Assembly: GCA_900540275.1 (NCBI GenBank)
Contig: UQFO01000008.1
Span: forward strand, 32,850 to 96,849
Direction: 5' to 3'
DNA from: an uncultured Oscillospiraceae bacterium
GTDB lineage: Bacteria > Bacillota > Clostridia > Oscillospirales > Acutalibacteraceae
DNA length: 64,000 nucleotides
The position numbers were made by a program, and so were the translations under genes. The notes beneath the pieces were generated by a model. The model was not told the origin of the DNA. It ran no database searches and saw only the letters and a list, made by a program, of their open reading frames with translations. Numbering within the stretch: the first letter of the stretch is position 1; each line of letters begins with the position of its first letter. Of this stretch, positions 1-8,403 are shown piece by piece.

Positions 1-146
1 GGCATTGCGAAGATTTTAACGTGCTCCCATACGCTTTCGTTGATTGCGCCGAACAGGATGCTCCAGACCGCTCCGTTTGACCAGGTATAAACGAAATGCA
101 GCAGCGTACCCATCAGGAATGTGAATAAGACGCCCATGATTTCCAT
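1..146 (-). CDS. DUF6512-like membrane protein, N-terminal part (cut by window edge)
   Basis: Reading leftward from the ATG at 146, the frame stays open to the window edge. The visible 48 residues begin MEIMGVLFTFLMGTLLHF and continue to an NESVWEH motif, a hydrophobic first helix followed by the Asn-Glu-Ser-x-Trp-Glu-His signature I associate with the DUF6512 integral membrane family. A second ATG nine bases further in, preceded by GGA, is an equally plausible start. Function is unknown. The remainder of the gene lies outside the window. Confidence 0.6.
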   Translation of the reverse strand, partial: MEIMGVLFTFLMGTLLHFVYTWSNGAVWSILFGAINESVWEHVKIFAM

Positions 147-240
147 TTTACAAAACCGGCTTTGATTCAAAACAAATCCCCCCTATGCTCTTCACCACAA
201 TATATGAGAGCATACGGGGGAAAAATGCGGCATTCTTCTC

Positions 241-510
241 TTATATGACGTTGCACAAAGCGAGCAGGAGCACGGCGCCCGCTCCAATAAGCGCGGCAAG
301 GCCGAGCCGGAGCGACCAGTAGAAAAACGCGTGCTTGCGTTTGATGGCCGACGGCGCGCGCATTTGGCTTACCATGCGTTTTGCCTCGCGCTCAAGCACC
401 TCGCGCTGTGCGCCCGCAAATTCCGGACGGACGACAAGCAGCGCGCGCTCATAGTATAGGTTCCCCGTGTCCATTATTTCGATTACCTGCCTGTTGATGC
501 CCTTTATCAT
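241..510 (-). CDS. small single-pass membrane protein, unknown function
   Basis: An 89-residue protein with a clean AGGAG eight bases before the ATG at 510. Residues 1-65 are polar and helical with many Arg/Glu pairs; residues 66-88 form one hydrophobic segment at the C-terminus, so it should be tail-anchored with its soluble part in the cytoplasm. I recognise no named domain. It stands alone between the DUF6512 gene and the AT-rich region to its right. Confidence rests on the ribosome site and the typical C-terminal anchor rather than on homology. Confidence 0.6.
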   Translation of the reverse strand: MIKGINRQVIEIMDTGNLYYERALLVVRPEFAGAQREVLEREAKRMVSQMRAPSAIKRKHAFFYWSLRLGLAALIGAGAVLLLALCNVI

Positions 511-753
511 AATAAATCTCCTTTGCCTGTTTTATGTAGCTGTATCCGGCGTTCCTTCCGCCATTTTTATTTTTGGCGGGGAATTTACAATATATACAGG
601 TACAAATACATTTTTCAGAGGCTGCCTGCACATATAAAAATAATAAAAACCGCGTTCAGGCAAACTAAACAAAATAAAGGTGTGCTTTTTGATACGGTAT
701 CCAGGGATTCTTTACGATTATACAATCAGTAAATCCCGCTTTCTTCACATGAA

Positions 754-912
754 TGTGGAAAACTATGTGGAAAGTGTGAAGAATTGGCCTCCGAAATCCC
801 ATATTTAACAGAAAAAGTAAGGAAAATGTGAAAAACTTACTTTTCAACAGTTTTTCAAATATGAAAAAAACACTTAAAAAGTTAACAAACTGTAATTTTT
901 CTCTTGTCAACA
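754..912. other. AT-rich non-coding stretch with DnaA-box-like motifs
   Basis: The gap 511-1059 has no convincing gene. Within it TGTGGAAAA (754-762), TGTGGAAAG (766-774), TGTGAAAAA (827-835), TTTTCAACA (841-849) and TTGTCAACA (904-912) resemble degenerate DnaA boxes (TTWTCCACA or its complement). No dnaA, rnpA or gidA is nearby, so calling it an origin is not justified. Confidence 0.25.
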
Positions 913-1059
913 GCTTTTTCCGAATTATAAAAATTAAATTTTTGTAATACATTTTTTCTGAGCAATTCCATTGTTTTCCATAAAAAAATCAGTTATAATT
1001 TAATTGTGATTTATTATTAGACAAAATTCTTTTCAAAAATGAACAAAAAAGAGGCTTTT

Positions 1060-1425
1060 ATGACACTTGCAATATTAAAGGAGCGCTTCTCCGTCTGCAG
1101 GCTCGATTCTGTCCGCCAGGTGGATTTGGAAAAGCCGTTTACCTTTCTTTCTGTTACGGACGAGGAAGTATCGTTGGTCTGCCCGGAAGAATATGTACCA
1201 CGTCAATATATAATACGCGAAAACGGATGGCGCGCTCTTAGGGTTCAGGGCGTACTTGATTTTTCACTTACCGGAATCTTAGCCGGATTATGCGGCGTGA
1301 TGGCAGAAAACGGAATCGCCGTTTTTGCGGTATCGACCTTTAACACCGACTACCTGCTTTGCCGGGAAGATGCGTTTCCCCAGGCTGTGCTGGCGTTGAA
1401 AAATGCCGGTTATACAATATTGTAA
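1060..1425 (+). CDS. ACT-domain protein (ACT_7/aspartokinase-like fold)
   Basis: I place the start at the ATG at 1060, which has AGAGG five bases upstream; an upstream ATG at 1039 has no ribosome site. The product is 121 residues. The N-terminal half (LAILKERFSVCRLDS, then FLSVTDEEVSLVC) and the C-terminal half (GILAGLCGVMAENGIAVFAVSTFNTDYLL) look like the two tandem ACT-type ligand-binding folds of small stand-alone ACT_7 proteins. Such proteins probably sense an amino acid, but the ligand is unknown. It converges on the GH13 gene, and the two share a terminator. Confidence 0.7.
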   Translation: MTLAILKERFSVCRLDSVRQVDLEKPFTFLSVTDEEVSLVCPEEYVPRQYIIRENGWRALRVQGVLDFSLTGILAGLCGVMAENGIAVFAVSTFNTDYLLCREDAFPQAVLALKNAGYTIL

Positions 1426-1463
1426 ACCAAAACAGGTTAAAGGGCGGGCAGCTCCATAAAAAA

Positions 1464-1492
1464 GAAACCGCCGTTCAACCGACGGCGGTTTC
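1464..1492. terminator. bidirectional terminator between ACT and GH13 genes
   Basis: GAAACCGCCG and CGGCGGTTTC form a perfect 10-bp stem with a short loop between two convergent genes. A-rich sequence on the left supplies a U tract for the minus-strand transcript. Confidence 0.75.
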
Positions 1493-1503
1493 CAGTCATT
1501 ATT

Positions 1504-3057
1504 TTATATTGCGCATTCAACCAAAACAAACGATTGCGGCGCAAGCACAATCCCATCAGCTGAGAGACGTGAACTACCGATTGCAAACACTGGGTTCCCG
1601 TTACAGGGGACGGGTGCCTGTACTTCTTTTCCAGATGGATTCACGGCAGCCACAAACCTTCCCCGTTTATAAACGAACGGGTAAGCGTTCTTTTCGGCGT
1701 AAAGCACTTCAAACGGGCCGTTCGCCTGCAAGTCCTCATGTGCTTGCCTGAGCGCGATAATTTCCCTTACCGTATGAAGCATGGAATTTTCGTCCTGTTC
1801 CTGCTCCTCAACGGTAGGCGCGTCTGGGGCGCTGTCGACAGGAAGGTACAGGCTTTCAGCGGGCGCTGTCGAAAATCCGAGATTTTCATCCCGGCTCCAC
1901 TGCATGGGCGTCCTTGTCCCCGTGCGGGAAAACCCGCCTTCCTTGCTCTGAAGGCCCTCGATGAACCGCATACCGATTTCATCCCCGTAATAAAGGAACG
2001 GTACGCCCGGCAAGGTGAAGATGGTACAGTAGGCAAGCCTGCGCGCCGTATCGCCGAGCGTTTTGCTCATGCGCGGCGTGTCGTGGTTGCAGGTGATAAA
2101 GCTGATGTATCCATGTTCGCCTGTCTCCGTAAGGTTTTTGCAGTAGTCCTCGGTGAAAAGCGTGATATCGCCCTTGCCGTCTTTGCAGAAAAAGCTTTTA
2201 TCCTCGCCCGTTTCCCTGTCGGTATAACGGAACAGGGTATTGTAGCCGTTGCCGTAGTGGTCAAGATAAAAATCCGCATGGAACCCCGCAAGGTTCAGTG
2301 CGCGCTGTGGGCAGGACCACTCTGAGATAAGCGCTGCCTGCGGATAATCCCTGTCGAGCATCTCCCTGATTTCACGCCAGATTTTTGAGGTCGCTGTCTT
2401 GTCCTCATCGTTTTTAACAAGTGAGTCAGCCATATCGACGCGAAAACCGTCACAACCGCGGTCAAGCCAGAAACGCATGATATCCTTTAAATCCCCGACC
2501 GTTTTTTGACAGTCGGGATGGTCGCAGGGCAGCTGCCAGGCCGGATGGGTAATCTCTTTAAATCCGTAATTGAGCGCGGGCTGTGAGCTGAAAAAATTGA
2601 CCAGGTAATTGCCGTCCCTGTCGGTGATTCCGCACATCAGGCGGTATTGGGGCGGAGCCTCCCATACGCTGTCTGTCCAGATATATCGGTTCTTATACAT
2701 ATCCTGGTTGGGGTTTTTACTGCTTTGGAACCATGCGTGTTCGTCAGATGTATGCCCGGGAACCAAGTCGAGTATAACCTTTATTCCCTTTTCATGCGCC
2801 TGCCGGAACAGGTTGGTTAAATCCTCGTTCGTCCCGTAGCGGGGCGCGACCTTTTTATAATCGCGTACGTCGTAGCCTGCGTCCATAAAAGGGGAATCAT
2901 AGCAGGGATTGAGCCATATGGCGTTGCATCCAAGGCCCTTTACGTAATCCAGTTTACAGGTAATTCCTGCCAGGTCGCCAATGCCATCCCCGTTGGAATC
3001 ATAAAAGGACTGCGGATAAATTTCGTAAAAAACTGCGTTGTTTAACCACTGCGGCAT
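1504..3057 (-). CDS. intracellular GH13 alpha-glycosidase (alpha-glucosidase/alpha-amylase family)
   Basis: A 517-residue (beta/alpha)8 glycoside hydrolase without signal peptide, therefore cytoplasmic. It starts with the typical FYEIYPQSFYDSNGDGIGDL block. The catalytic residues are visible as Asp208 in GFRVD (nucleophile), Glu246 in LISEW (acid/base) and Asp326 in NHD (transition-state stabiliser). Length and the YDVRDYKKVAPRYGT region resemble oligosaccharide-cleaving alpha-glucosidases or maltogenic enzymes rather than large secreted amylases. It probably degrades imported malto-oligosaccharides, complementing the secreted amylase at 26.2-29.0 kb and the MsmX-like ATPase at 38.5 kb. Exact substrate and bond specificity cannot be read from sequence alone. 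Confidence 0.9.
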   Translation of the reverse strand: MPQWLNNAVFYEIYPQSFYDSNGDGIGDLAGITCKLDYVKGLGCNAIWLNPCYDSPFMDAGYDVRDYKKVAPRYGTNEDLTNLFRQAHEKGIKVILDLVPGHTSDEHAWFQSSKNPNQDMYKNRYIWTDSVWEAPPQYRLMCGITDRDGNYLVNFFSSQPALNYGFKEITHPAWQLPCDHPDCQKTVGDLKDIMRFWLDRGCDGFRVDMADSLVKNDEDKTATSKIWREIREMLDRDYPQAALISEWSCPQRALNLAGFHADFYLDHYGNGYNTLFRYTDRETGEDKSFFCKDGKGDITLFTEDYCKNLTETGEHGYISFITCNHDTPRMSKTLGDTARRLAYCTIFTLPGVPFLYYGDEIGMRFIEGLQSKEGGFSRTGTRTPMQWSRDENLGFSTAPAESLYLPVDSAPDAPTVEEQEQDENSMLHTVREIIALRQAHEDLQANGPFEVLYAEKNAYPFVYKRGRFVAAVNPSGKEVQAPVPCNGNPVFAIGSSRLSADGIVLAPQSFVLVECAI

Positions 3058-3176
3058 GTGTAAAACCTCCCGATTTCTATTTTGTCCTTATTATACCAGA
3101 AAAGCCTGCACATTTCCTAAGAAGAAATAGTAAAAAAATCAGAACATAACCGTTTTGTTCTGCCGTTATGTAAGGT

Positions 3177-3389
3177 CTATTCATACGGATCCGGGTTGTT
3201 GGTACGGCCCATCAAATAATCCGTACTTGTATTGTAGAAATCGGCAAGCTTGTCGAGCGCGCTGATCGGCAAATTCAGCTTTCCGTTTTCATAGCTCGAA
3301 TACGTCGTTTGATGAACGTTCAAGTATTTGGCGATATCTTTTTGCTGCAGATTGCGGTCTTCTCTTAAATCTCTGATTCTTAATCTCAT
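3177..3389 (-). CDS. small XRE-family regulator
   Basis: A 70-residue Cro/CI-type helix-turn-helix protein. The HTH spans about residues 5-60 (LREDRNLQQKDIAKYLNVHQTTYSSYENG), followed by ALDKLADFYNTSTDYLMG, the usual dimerisation tail. I prefer the ATG at 3389 (AGGGGTG five bases upstream) over one at 3407 that has no ribosome site. It is divergent from a second XRE gene; the 190-bp gap between them holds a palindrome and tandem repeats that may be operators. Confidence 0.85.
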   Translation of the reverse strand: MRLRIRDLREDRNLQQKDIAKYLNVHQTTYSSYENGKLNLPISALDKLADFYNTSTDYLMGRTNNPDPYE

Positions 3390-3443
3390 GGCGACACCCC
3401 TGTACAATTATCGCCTAAGTGGATATCGCTTATGACTTTTTAA

Positions 3444-3560
3444 GTGAAATTCACGTATGAAAAAAGAAATGGTGTAAAATCGAGGGGTGGAAATCTCAAA
3501 ATAACAGGGAATCTGCCCATTTATATTTCAGTAAAATTAAATGTCAGTAAAAATTAAATG
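3444..3560. promoter_or_regulatory. divergent XRE control region: palindrome and tandem repeats
   Basis: GTGAAATTCAC at 3444-3454 is a perfect 11-bp palindrome. TCAGTAAAATTAAATG (3528-3543) is followed immediately by an almost identical 17-mer (3544-3560) with one extra A. Both lie between two divergent XRE genes, the expected place for operators. Binding is inferred. Confidence 0.45.
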
Positions 3561-3601
3561 GCAGAGAGAAGCCGCGGGCGGCTTGGAAAGGAGGCGAAAA
3601 A

Positions 3602-3823
3602 ATGAACCGTTATGAAAGGATGAGGGAAATACGCAAAATGCGCTGCCTTACCTATAACCAAATTGCATCGATTATAAATGTAAAAGCGGATAAATACGCC
3701 CGCTGTGAACGGGGCGAACAGGATACGCCCGCACAAATGCTGATTTCCCTGGCCAGGTTTTATAAGGTAAGTACCGATTATATTCTGGGGCTTACGGATG
3801 TTTCGCAGCCATACAGAAGATAA
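3602..3823 (+). CDS. small XRE-family regulator
   Basis: A 73-residue helix-turn-helix protein preceded by AAAGGAGG at good spacing. MREIRKMRCLTYNQIASIINVKADKYARCERGEQ is the HTH, and LARFYKVSTDYILGLTD is the C-terminal helix common to phage-repressor-like proteins. It resembles the divergent neighbour at 3177-3389, so the two could cross-regulate. Target genes are unknown; no phage genes surround them. Confidence 0.85.
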   Translation: MNRYERMREIRKMRCLTYNQIASIINVKADKYARCERGEQDTPAQMLISLARFYKVSTDYILGLTDVSQPYRR

Positions 3824-3856
3824 ACAGCGCAATACTTCATTTAGCAGAATGAAAAA

Positions 3857-3900
3857 CAAGGCCATCCGGTTCTGAGAAAGCCGGATGGCCTTGTTTTTTT
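3857..3900 (+). terminator. rho-independent terminator after XRE gene
   Basis: A 13-bp perfect stem (CAAGGCCATCCGG with its complement) and an 11-base loop are followed by TTTTTTT. The strong U tract is on the plus strand; the preceding A run may also serve the minus-strand SDR gene. Confidence 0.85.
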
Positions 3901-3923
3901 AACATATGCTGGGGCGCCTTGTT

Positions 3924-4661
3924 TTAAACGGCAAACCCTCCGTCTACACTCAATACCTGGCCGGTGATAAAGGAAGAATACTCGTCCTCCGCCAGAAAGC
4001 AGACGGCCTTTGCCACGTCGAGAGGCAGGCCAAGGCGGCCGAGGGGCGTTTCTGCCTTGAGTTCATCCAAAGCGTCGCCGGACAGCTGCGCGTTCATTTC
4101 TGTTTGGATTACACCGGGGCAGACGCAGTTGACGCGGATACCGCTGGGCGCGACCTCTTTGGCCAGCGCCTTTGTCATCGTGACGGCGCCGCCCTTTGCC
4201 GCGGAATAGTGTACCTCGCAGCTCGCCCCGGTGATACCCCACATGGACGCAATATTGACGATTGAGCCCCGGTGCTCCCGTATCATATGGGGAAGCGCCG
4301 CACGGCAGCAGTAGAACATGCCGCTTAAATTCGTACCGAGCATATGCTGCCAGTCTTCATCCGTAATATCTGGCAAAAGCTTTTGCTGCGCAATGCCCGC
4401 GTTGTTAACGAGGATATCGATACGCCCAAACGTTTTAAGCACGTCTGCTACCATCCGGTTTACCTGCGCGCTGTCGCTTACATCCGCCTGGAATGCCGCG
4501 GCGAGTACGCCGAAGGACTCCGCGTGCGCCTTTATCTGCAGCGCCTGCTTTTCACTTTTATTATAGTGAACCGCTATATTGTAGCCGTGTTTCGCAAAAA
4601 GCTGGGCGCAGCCTGCGCCGATTCCGCGCGACGCGCCCGTAATGAGTACGGTTTTTTCCAT
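3924..4661 (-). CDS. short-chain dehydrogenase, FabG-like (possible EF-P 5-aminopentanone reductase)
   Basis: A 245-residue classical SDR. The NADP site TGASRGIG is at the N-terminus, NNAG follows near residue 88, and the catalytic Ser-Tyr-Lys set includes the YSAAK motif. GGAGG eight bases before the ATG at 4661 favours this start over an in-frame GTG six bases earlier. The family contains 3-oxoacyl-ACP reductase FabG and the clostridial/bacillary EF-P 5-aminopentanone reductase (YmfI). No fatty-acid genes are adjacent, which weakens FabG. It lies 24 bases downstream of a flavin reductase and probably shares its transcript. Confidence 0.8.
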   Translation of the reverse strand: MEKTVLITGASRGIGAGCAQLFAKHGYNIAVHYNKSEKQALQIKAHAESFGVLAAAFQADVSDSAQVNRMVADVLKTFGRIDILVNNAGIAQQKLLPDITDEDWQHMLGTNLSGMFYCCRAALPHMIREHRGSIVNIASMWGITGASCEVHYSAAKGGAVTMTKALAKEVAPSGIRVNCVCPGVIQTEMNAQLSGDALDELKAETPLGRLGLPLDVAKAVCFLAEDEYSSFITGQVLSVDGGFAV

Positions 4662-4685
4662 TTGCACTTCCTCCGCCGGTATAGG

Positions 4686-5195
4686 TCAGCCATTTTTAAC
4701 CAGCACCTTCACGATTTCGCCGATGAACATTTTGTGGTAGTCTTTATCTTTATAATTGGAATCGAGCGACTGGTCGATAAAGCAGGCGGGTGAAAAGTCC
4801 TGCTTATAAAGCTTACGGCAGACAAGCACCAGGCGCGCCTGCTCAAAGTACGGCGCTTTTTCGTCAAATACGGGCACAAGCCCCGTTTCCCTGGCCTTAT
4901 CGTAATCTCTGCCGGATTTCGAGCCGCAGAAGGACAGCGCCTTACGCATTTCCTCCCCATAAAAGGAAAGTGTGTAATATTCGTTCTGGTCGACAAATTC
5001 GAGCGTATAGCGCTGTGGGCGGATAAACGTAAACGCGACGTTTTTGTTCCATAAAAAACCGACGCCGCCCCAGCTTGCGGTCATGGTGTTGTATTTTTCT
5101 TCCGTGCCTGCGGTGACGAGCATCCAGTCCTTGCCGATGAGCGTAAAGGGGTTGTCTTTCAGCTGGCTGCAGCTGATTTCCTGAAAGCCTTTCAT
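4686..5195 (-). CDS. flavin reductase family protein (FMN-binding)
   Basis: A 169-residue split-barrel protein. The segment YNTMTASWGGVGFLWNK is the typical FMN-binding block of the flavin-reductase-like/DIM6 family; FIRPQRYTLEF and SGRDYDKARETGL are other conserved parts. GGAGGG seven bases upstream supports the ATG at 5195 over an in-frame TTG. Members reduce free flavin or act as flavoproteins of unknown substrate. It is the first gene of a two-gene unit with the downstream SDR and has its own good promoter. Confidence 0.85.
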   Translation of the reverse strand: MKGFQEISCSQLKDNPFTLIGKDWMLVTAGTEEKYNTMTASWGGVGFLWNKNVAFTFIRPQRYTLEFVDQNEYYTLSFYGEEMRKALSFCGSKSGRDYDKARETGLVPVFDEKAPYFEQARLVLVCRKLYKQDFSPACFIDQSLDSNYKDKDYHKMFIGEIVKVLVKNG

Positions 5196-5240
5196 TTGCA
5201 GTCCCTCCAAGTATGATTTTGGTCGATTCAGTTTATGCTG

Positions 5241-5269
5241 ATTATAGCACCGATGTGTATAATATACAA
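5241..5269 (-). promoter_or_regulatory. sigma-A promoter of the flavin reductase/SDR unit
   Basis: On the minus strand TTGTAT (5269-5264) and TATAAT (5246-5241) are separated by exactly 17 bases, about 45 bases upstream of the flavin reductase ATG. Confidence 0.7.
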
Positions 5270-5443
5270 AAAATTATGCATAATATGCACTCGGGCGCGG
5301 TTTCCGCCTGGCGGCGGCTTTACGTTATGCGGTCGGAATAAAAATATAGGCAGCGGCGCAATTGAAAGCTTTCCCATAATTTGTATAGTTCCGCCGCCGC
5401 AATTCGTTGTCTTTTTGTTGAGGGCTACAAAAACGCTTTATCT

Positions 5444-5493
5444 TGAATAATTATACATAAAAGACTTGATTTTTTGCATAAGGGGTGTATAAT
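5444..5493 (+). promoter_or_regulatory. argG promoter with ArgR-type ARG box
   Basis: TGAATAATTATACA (5444-5457) matches the ARG box pattern TGAATwwwwATTCA at all but one position. Downstream, TTGATT (5466-5471) and TATAAT (5488-5493) with a 16-base spacer form a promoter 58 bases before the argG ATG. A box just upstream of the -35 fits arginine-dependent repression by ArgR; no argR gene lies in the window. Confidence 0.6.
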
Positions 5494-5550
5494 GATAGCC
5501 ATACGGTTAACAGAAAATCAGCTTATATTTTAGATACGGAGGAATTTATT

Positions 5551-6771
5551 ATGGAAAAGAAGATAAAAAAGGTTGTATTGGCTTATTCCGGCGGGCTCGA
5601 CACGTCTATTATTATCCCGTGGCTCAAGGAGAATTATGACAACTGCGAGGTGATTGCCGTGTCCGGCGATGTCGGGCAGGGTACCGAGCTTGACGGCCTT
5701 GAGGAAAAGGCGATTAAGACAGGCGCGTCAAAGCTTTACATAGAAGACCTGAACAAGGAATTTATTGAGGAATACGTATGGCCCACGCTCAAGGCGGGCG
5801 CCGTGTATGAGGGTAAGTACCTGCTGGGCACGTCGTTTGCAAGGCCGATTATCGCGAAGAGGATTGTCGAAATCGCGCTTAAGGAAGGCGCCGACGCCAT
5901 CTGCCACGGCTGTACGGGCAAGGGCAACGACCAGGTGCGTTTTGAGCTCGCTATTAAGGCGTATGCTCCGGATATGACGATTATCGCGCCTTGGAGGACG
6001 TGGGAGTTCAAATCCAGGGAGGAAGAGATTGCCTACGCGGAGGAGAAGGGTATTCCGCTGAAAATCAACAGGGAAACAAACTACAGCAAGGATAAAAACA
6101 TCTGGCACCTTTCGCATGAGGGTCTCGACCTTGAGGACCCGGCGAACGAGCCGAAGTATAACGAGCCGGGGTTCCTCGAGCTCGGCGTATCACCGGAGCA
6201 GGCGCCCGACAAGCCGGAGTATGTTACGGTTTCGTTTGAAAAAGGCGAGCCGGTTGCCGTAAACGGCCAGAAGCTCGACGCGGTTTCCATTGTCAAGACG
6301 CTTAATGAAATCGGCGGAAGAAACGGCGTTGGCATTGTCGATATGGTAGAGAACAGGCTCGTCGGCATGAAGGCCAGGGGCGTGTACGAAACGCCCGGCG
6401 GCACTATCCTTTACGCCGCGCACAGCAAGCTTGAGGAAATCTGCCTTGACCGCGATACACAGCATTATAAGGAAACCGTGGCAACCCGTTTTGCGGAGCT
6501 TGTTTACTATGGGCAGTGGTACACCCCTTTAAGGGAGGCGCTTTCCGCGTTTGTCGACAGCACGCAGCAAACCGTTACGGGCGACGTAAAATTAAAGCTT
6601 TACAAGGGAAATATCATGGACGCGGGCGTAACCTCCCCGTATTCCCTCTATGATGAGGAAATTGCGACCTTCGACGAGGATGAGGTTTATGACCAGAACG
6701 ATTCCGCTGGGTTTATCAACCTGTTCGGCCTGCCGATTAAGGTGCGGGCGAAAAAGGGCTTAATCAAATAA
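5551..6771 (+). CDS. argG: argininosuccinate synthase
   Basis: The product is 406 residues from the ATG at 5551, which has GGAGG at good spacing; the open frame extends 22 codons further upstream without a ribosome site. It ligates citrulline and aspartate with ATP to argininosuccinate. Visible signatures are the N-type ATP pyrophosphatase loop AYSGGLDTS at residues 10-18, CHGCTGKGNDQVRFE, and INRETNYSKDKNIWH. Length is normal for the family. It heads the arginine cluster: argH follows after 166 bases, then argC, argJ, argB, argD and argF. Confidence 0.97.
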   Translation: MEKKIKKVVLAYSGGLDTSIIIPWLKENYDNCEVIAVSGDVGQGTELDGLEEKAIKTGASKLYIEDLNKEFIEEYVWPTLKAGAVYEGKYLLGTSFARPIIAKRIVEIALKEGADAICHGCTGKGNDQVRFELAIKAYAPDMTIIAPWRTWEFKSREEEIAYAEEKGIPLKINRETNYSKDKNIWHLSHEGLDLEDPANEPKYNEPGFLELGVSPEQAPDKPEYVTVSFEKGEPVAVNGQKLDAVSIVKTLNEIGGRNGVGIVDMVENRLVGMKARGVYETPGGTILYAAHSKLEEICLDRDTQHYKETVATRFAELVYYGQWYTPLREALSAFVDSTQQTVTGDVKLKLYKGNIMDAGVTSPYSLYDEEIATFDEDEVYDQNDSAGFINLFGLPIKVRAKKGLIK

Positions 6772-6883
6772 TTTTTTCACGTTATTTTGCTGCTGGCGTT
6801 TGACATATCCGCATTTTGTGTTTACGCCGGATGGCAGCCGGCGCAAAATTACTCCATCAGAAAATAAAATATCAACATTTACA

Positions 6884-6909
6884 GGGGCGGACGAATCTTT
6901 CTCCGCCCC
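6884..6909 (+). other. stem-loop in argG-argH gap
   Basis: GGGGCGGA and TCCGCCCC pair perfectly around a 10-base loop just upstream of the argH ribosome site. No U tract follows, so processing or partial attenuation is more likely than full termination. Confidence 0.4.
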
Positions 6910-6937
6910 GTGTACTGATTTTATGAGGTGAATTTCA

Positions 6938-8308
6938 TTGAAGCTTTGGACAGGGCGTTTTCAGAAGGAAATCAGCAAAACCACAAACGATTTCAATTCC
7001 TCCATCCCGTTTGACCAGCGCATGTATAAAGAGGACATAGAAGGCAGCATCGCCCACGCCGCCATGCTTGGCCAGTGCGGCATTATCGAGAAAAGCGAGG
7101 CGGAGAAAATCTGCGAAGGGCTCTCTGGTATTTTAAAGGATATTGAGTCCGGCACGCTTGCAATCGACCCTCAGGCCGAGGATATCCACACGTTCATTGA
7201 GGGCGAGCTGACCGCTCGCCTGGGAGATACGGGTAAGCGCCTGCATACGGCGCGCAGCCGCAACGACCAGGTGGCGCTCGATATAAAAATGACGCTTAAA
7301 AACGAATGCGGACGCATTGAGGCCCTGCTCAAGGAGCTTGTAATGGTCATCTGTGACAAGGCGGAGCAGTATGCCGCAACCGTTATGCCCGGTTATACCC
7401 ATTTGCAGCGGGCACAGCCGATTACCTTCGGCCATCATCTTATGGCGTACGCGCAGATGCTCATGCGCGATTTGTCGCGCCTTCAAGATTGCAGGGGGCG
7501 CATGGACGTTATGCCGCTCGGCTCGGGAGCGCTTGCCTGCACCACCTATCCGATTGACCGGTCGGTAACGGCAAAGCTTCTTGATTTTTCAGATATTACC
7601 ATGAACAGCCTCGACGGCGTTTCAGACCGTGATTTCTGTATGGAGCTGGCGGGAGTGCTTTCCATCGTAATGGTGCACCTGTCACGCTTTTCCGAGGAAA
7701 TCATCATGTGGTGTTCATGGGAGTTCAAGTTCATTGAGCTGGACGACGCGTTTTCGACGGGCTCCAGCATCATGCCGCAAAAAAAGAACCCGGACATCGC
7801 GGAGCTTGTGCGCGGAAAATCCGGGCGCGTATTCGGGGATTTGATGACGCTGCTTACCGTCATGAAGGGTATCCCGCTTGCATACAACAAGGATATGCAG
7901 GAGGACAAGGAGGCCATTTTCGACGCGGTTGACACGGTCAGGATGTGCCTGACTGCCTTTACCCCGATGCTAGACACCATGAAGGTGCTGCCGGAAAATA
8001 TGCGCCGTGCCGCCGCGGGCGGGTTTATCAACGCGACCGACTGCGCCGACTACCTGGTTAAAAAGGGCCTGCCGTTCCGCGACGCATATAAGGCGACGGG
8101 AACGCTCGTCGCAAAGTGCATCGAACTGGGGCTGACGCTCGAAACGCTGCCGCTTGAGGAATATAAAAAGGTATGCGGTACGTTCGACGAGGGCGTTTTT
8201 GACGCGATTTCGCTGGAGGCGTGCGTCAACGGGCGCGCGGCATACGGCGGCCCCGCTACCAAAAACGTGCTTGAACAGGCCGCAAAGGTACGTAAGGCTT
8301 TGCAATAA
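6938..8308 (+). CDS. argH: argininosuccinate lyase
   Basis: A 456-residue fumarase/aspartase-superfamily enzyme that splits argininosuccinate into arginine and fumarate. The start is TTG at 6938, with GAGGTG upstream, giving the conserved N-terminus MKLWTGRFQKE. The family signature GSSIMPQKKNPD (containing the catalytic Ser of the flexible loop) lies near residue 278, and HTARSRNDQV and PGYTHLQRAQP are the other two conserved blocks. It is the final step of the pathway and sits directly behind argG. Confidence 0.97.
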   Translation: MKLWTGRFQKEISKTTNDFNSSIPFDQRMYKEDIEGSIAHAAMLGQCGIIEKSEAEKICEGLSGILKDIESGTLAIDPQAEDIHTFIEGELTARLGDTGKRLHTARSRNDQVALDIKMTLKNECGRIEALLKELVMVICDKAEQYAATVMPGYTHLQRAQPITFGHHLMAYAQMLMRDLSRLQDCRGRMDVMPLGSGALACTTYPIDRSVTAKLLDFSDITMNSLDGVSDRDFCMELAGVLSIVMVHLSRFSEEIIMWCSWEFKFIELDDAFSTGSSIMPQKKNPDIAELVRGKSGRVFGDLMTLLTVMKGIPLAYNKDMQEDKEAIFDAVDTVRMCLTAFTPMLDTMKVLPENMRRAAAGGFINATDCADYLVKKGLPFRDAYKATGTLVAKCIELGLTLETLPLEEYKKVCGTFDEGVFDAISLEACVNGRAAYGGPATKNVLEQAAKVRKALQ

Positions 8309-8403
8309 TGGCTGGCCGATAGAGCAAAGGACGCGGAAGCGGGCGCGCTCTGCCGCTGGGCAGATTATTCAGTAACTAAGGAAAACAGAAGGGGAGACCT
8401 TTT

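Noticed and set aside
754..1040. Chromosome origin (oriC)
   Set aside because: Boxes are degenerate and no dnaA, dnaN, rnpA or gidA gene is near.
7546..8031. Long antisense frames inside argH and other arg genes
   Set aside because: They are mirror frames of GC-rich coding sequence and lack ribosome sites.
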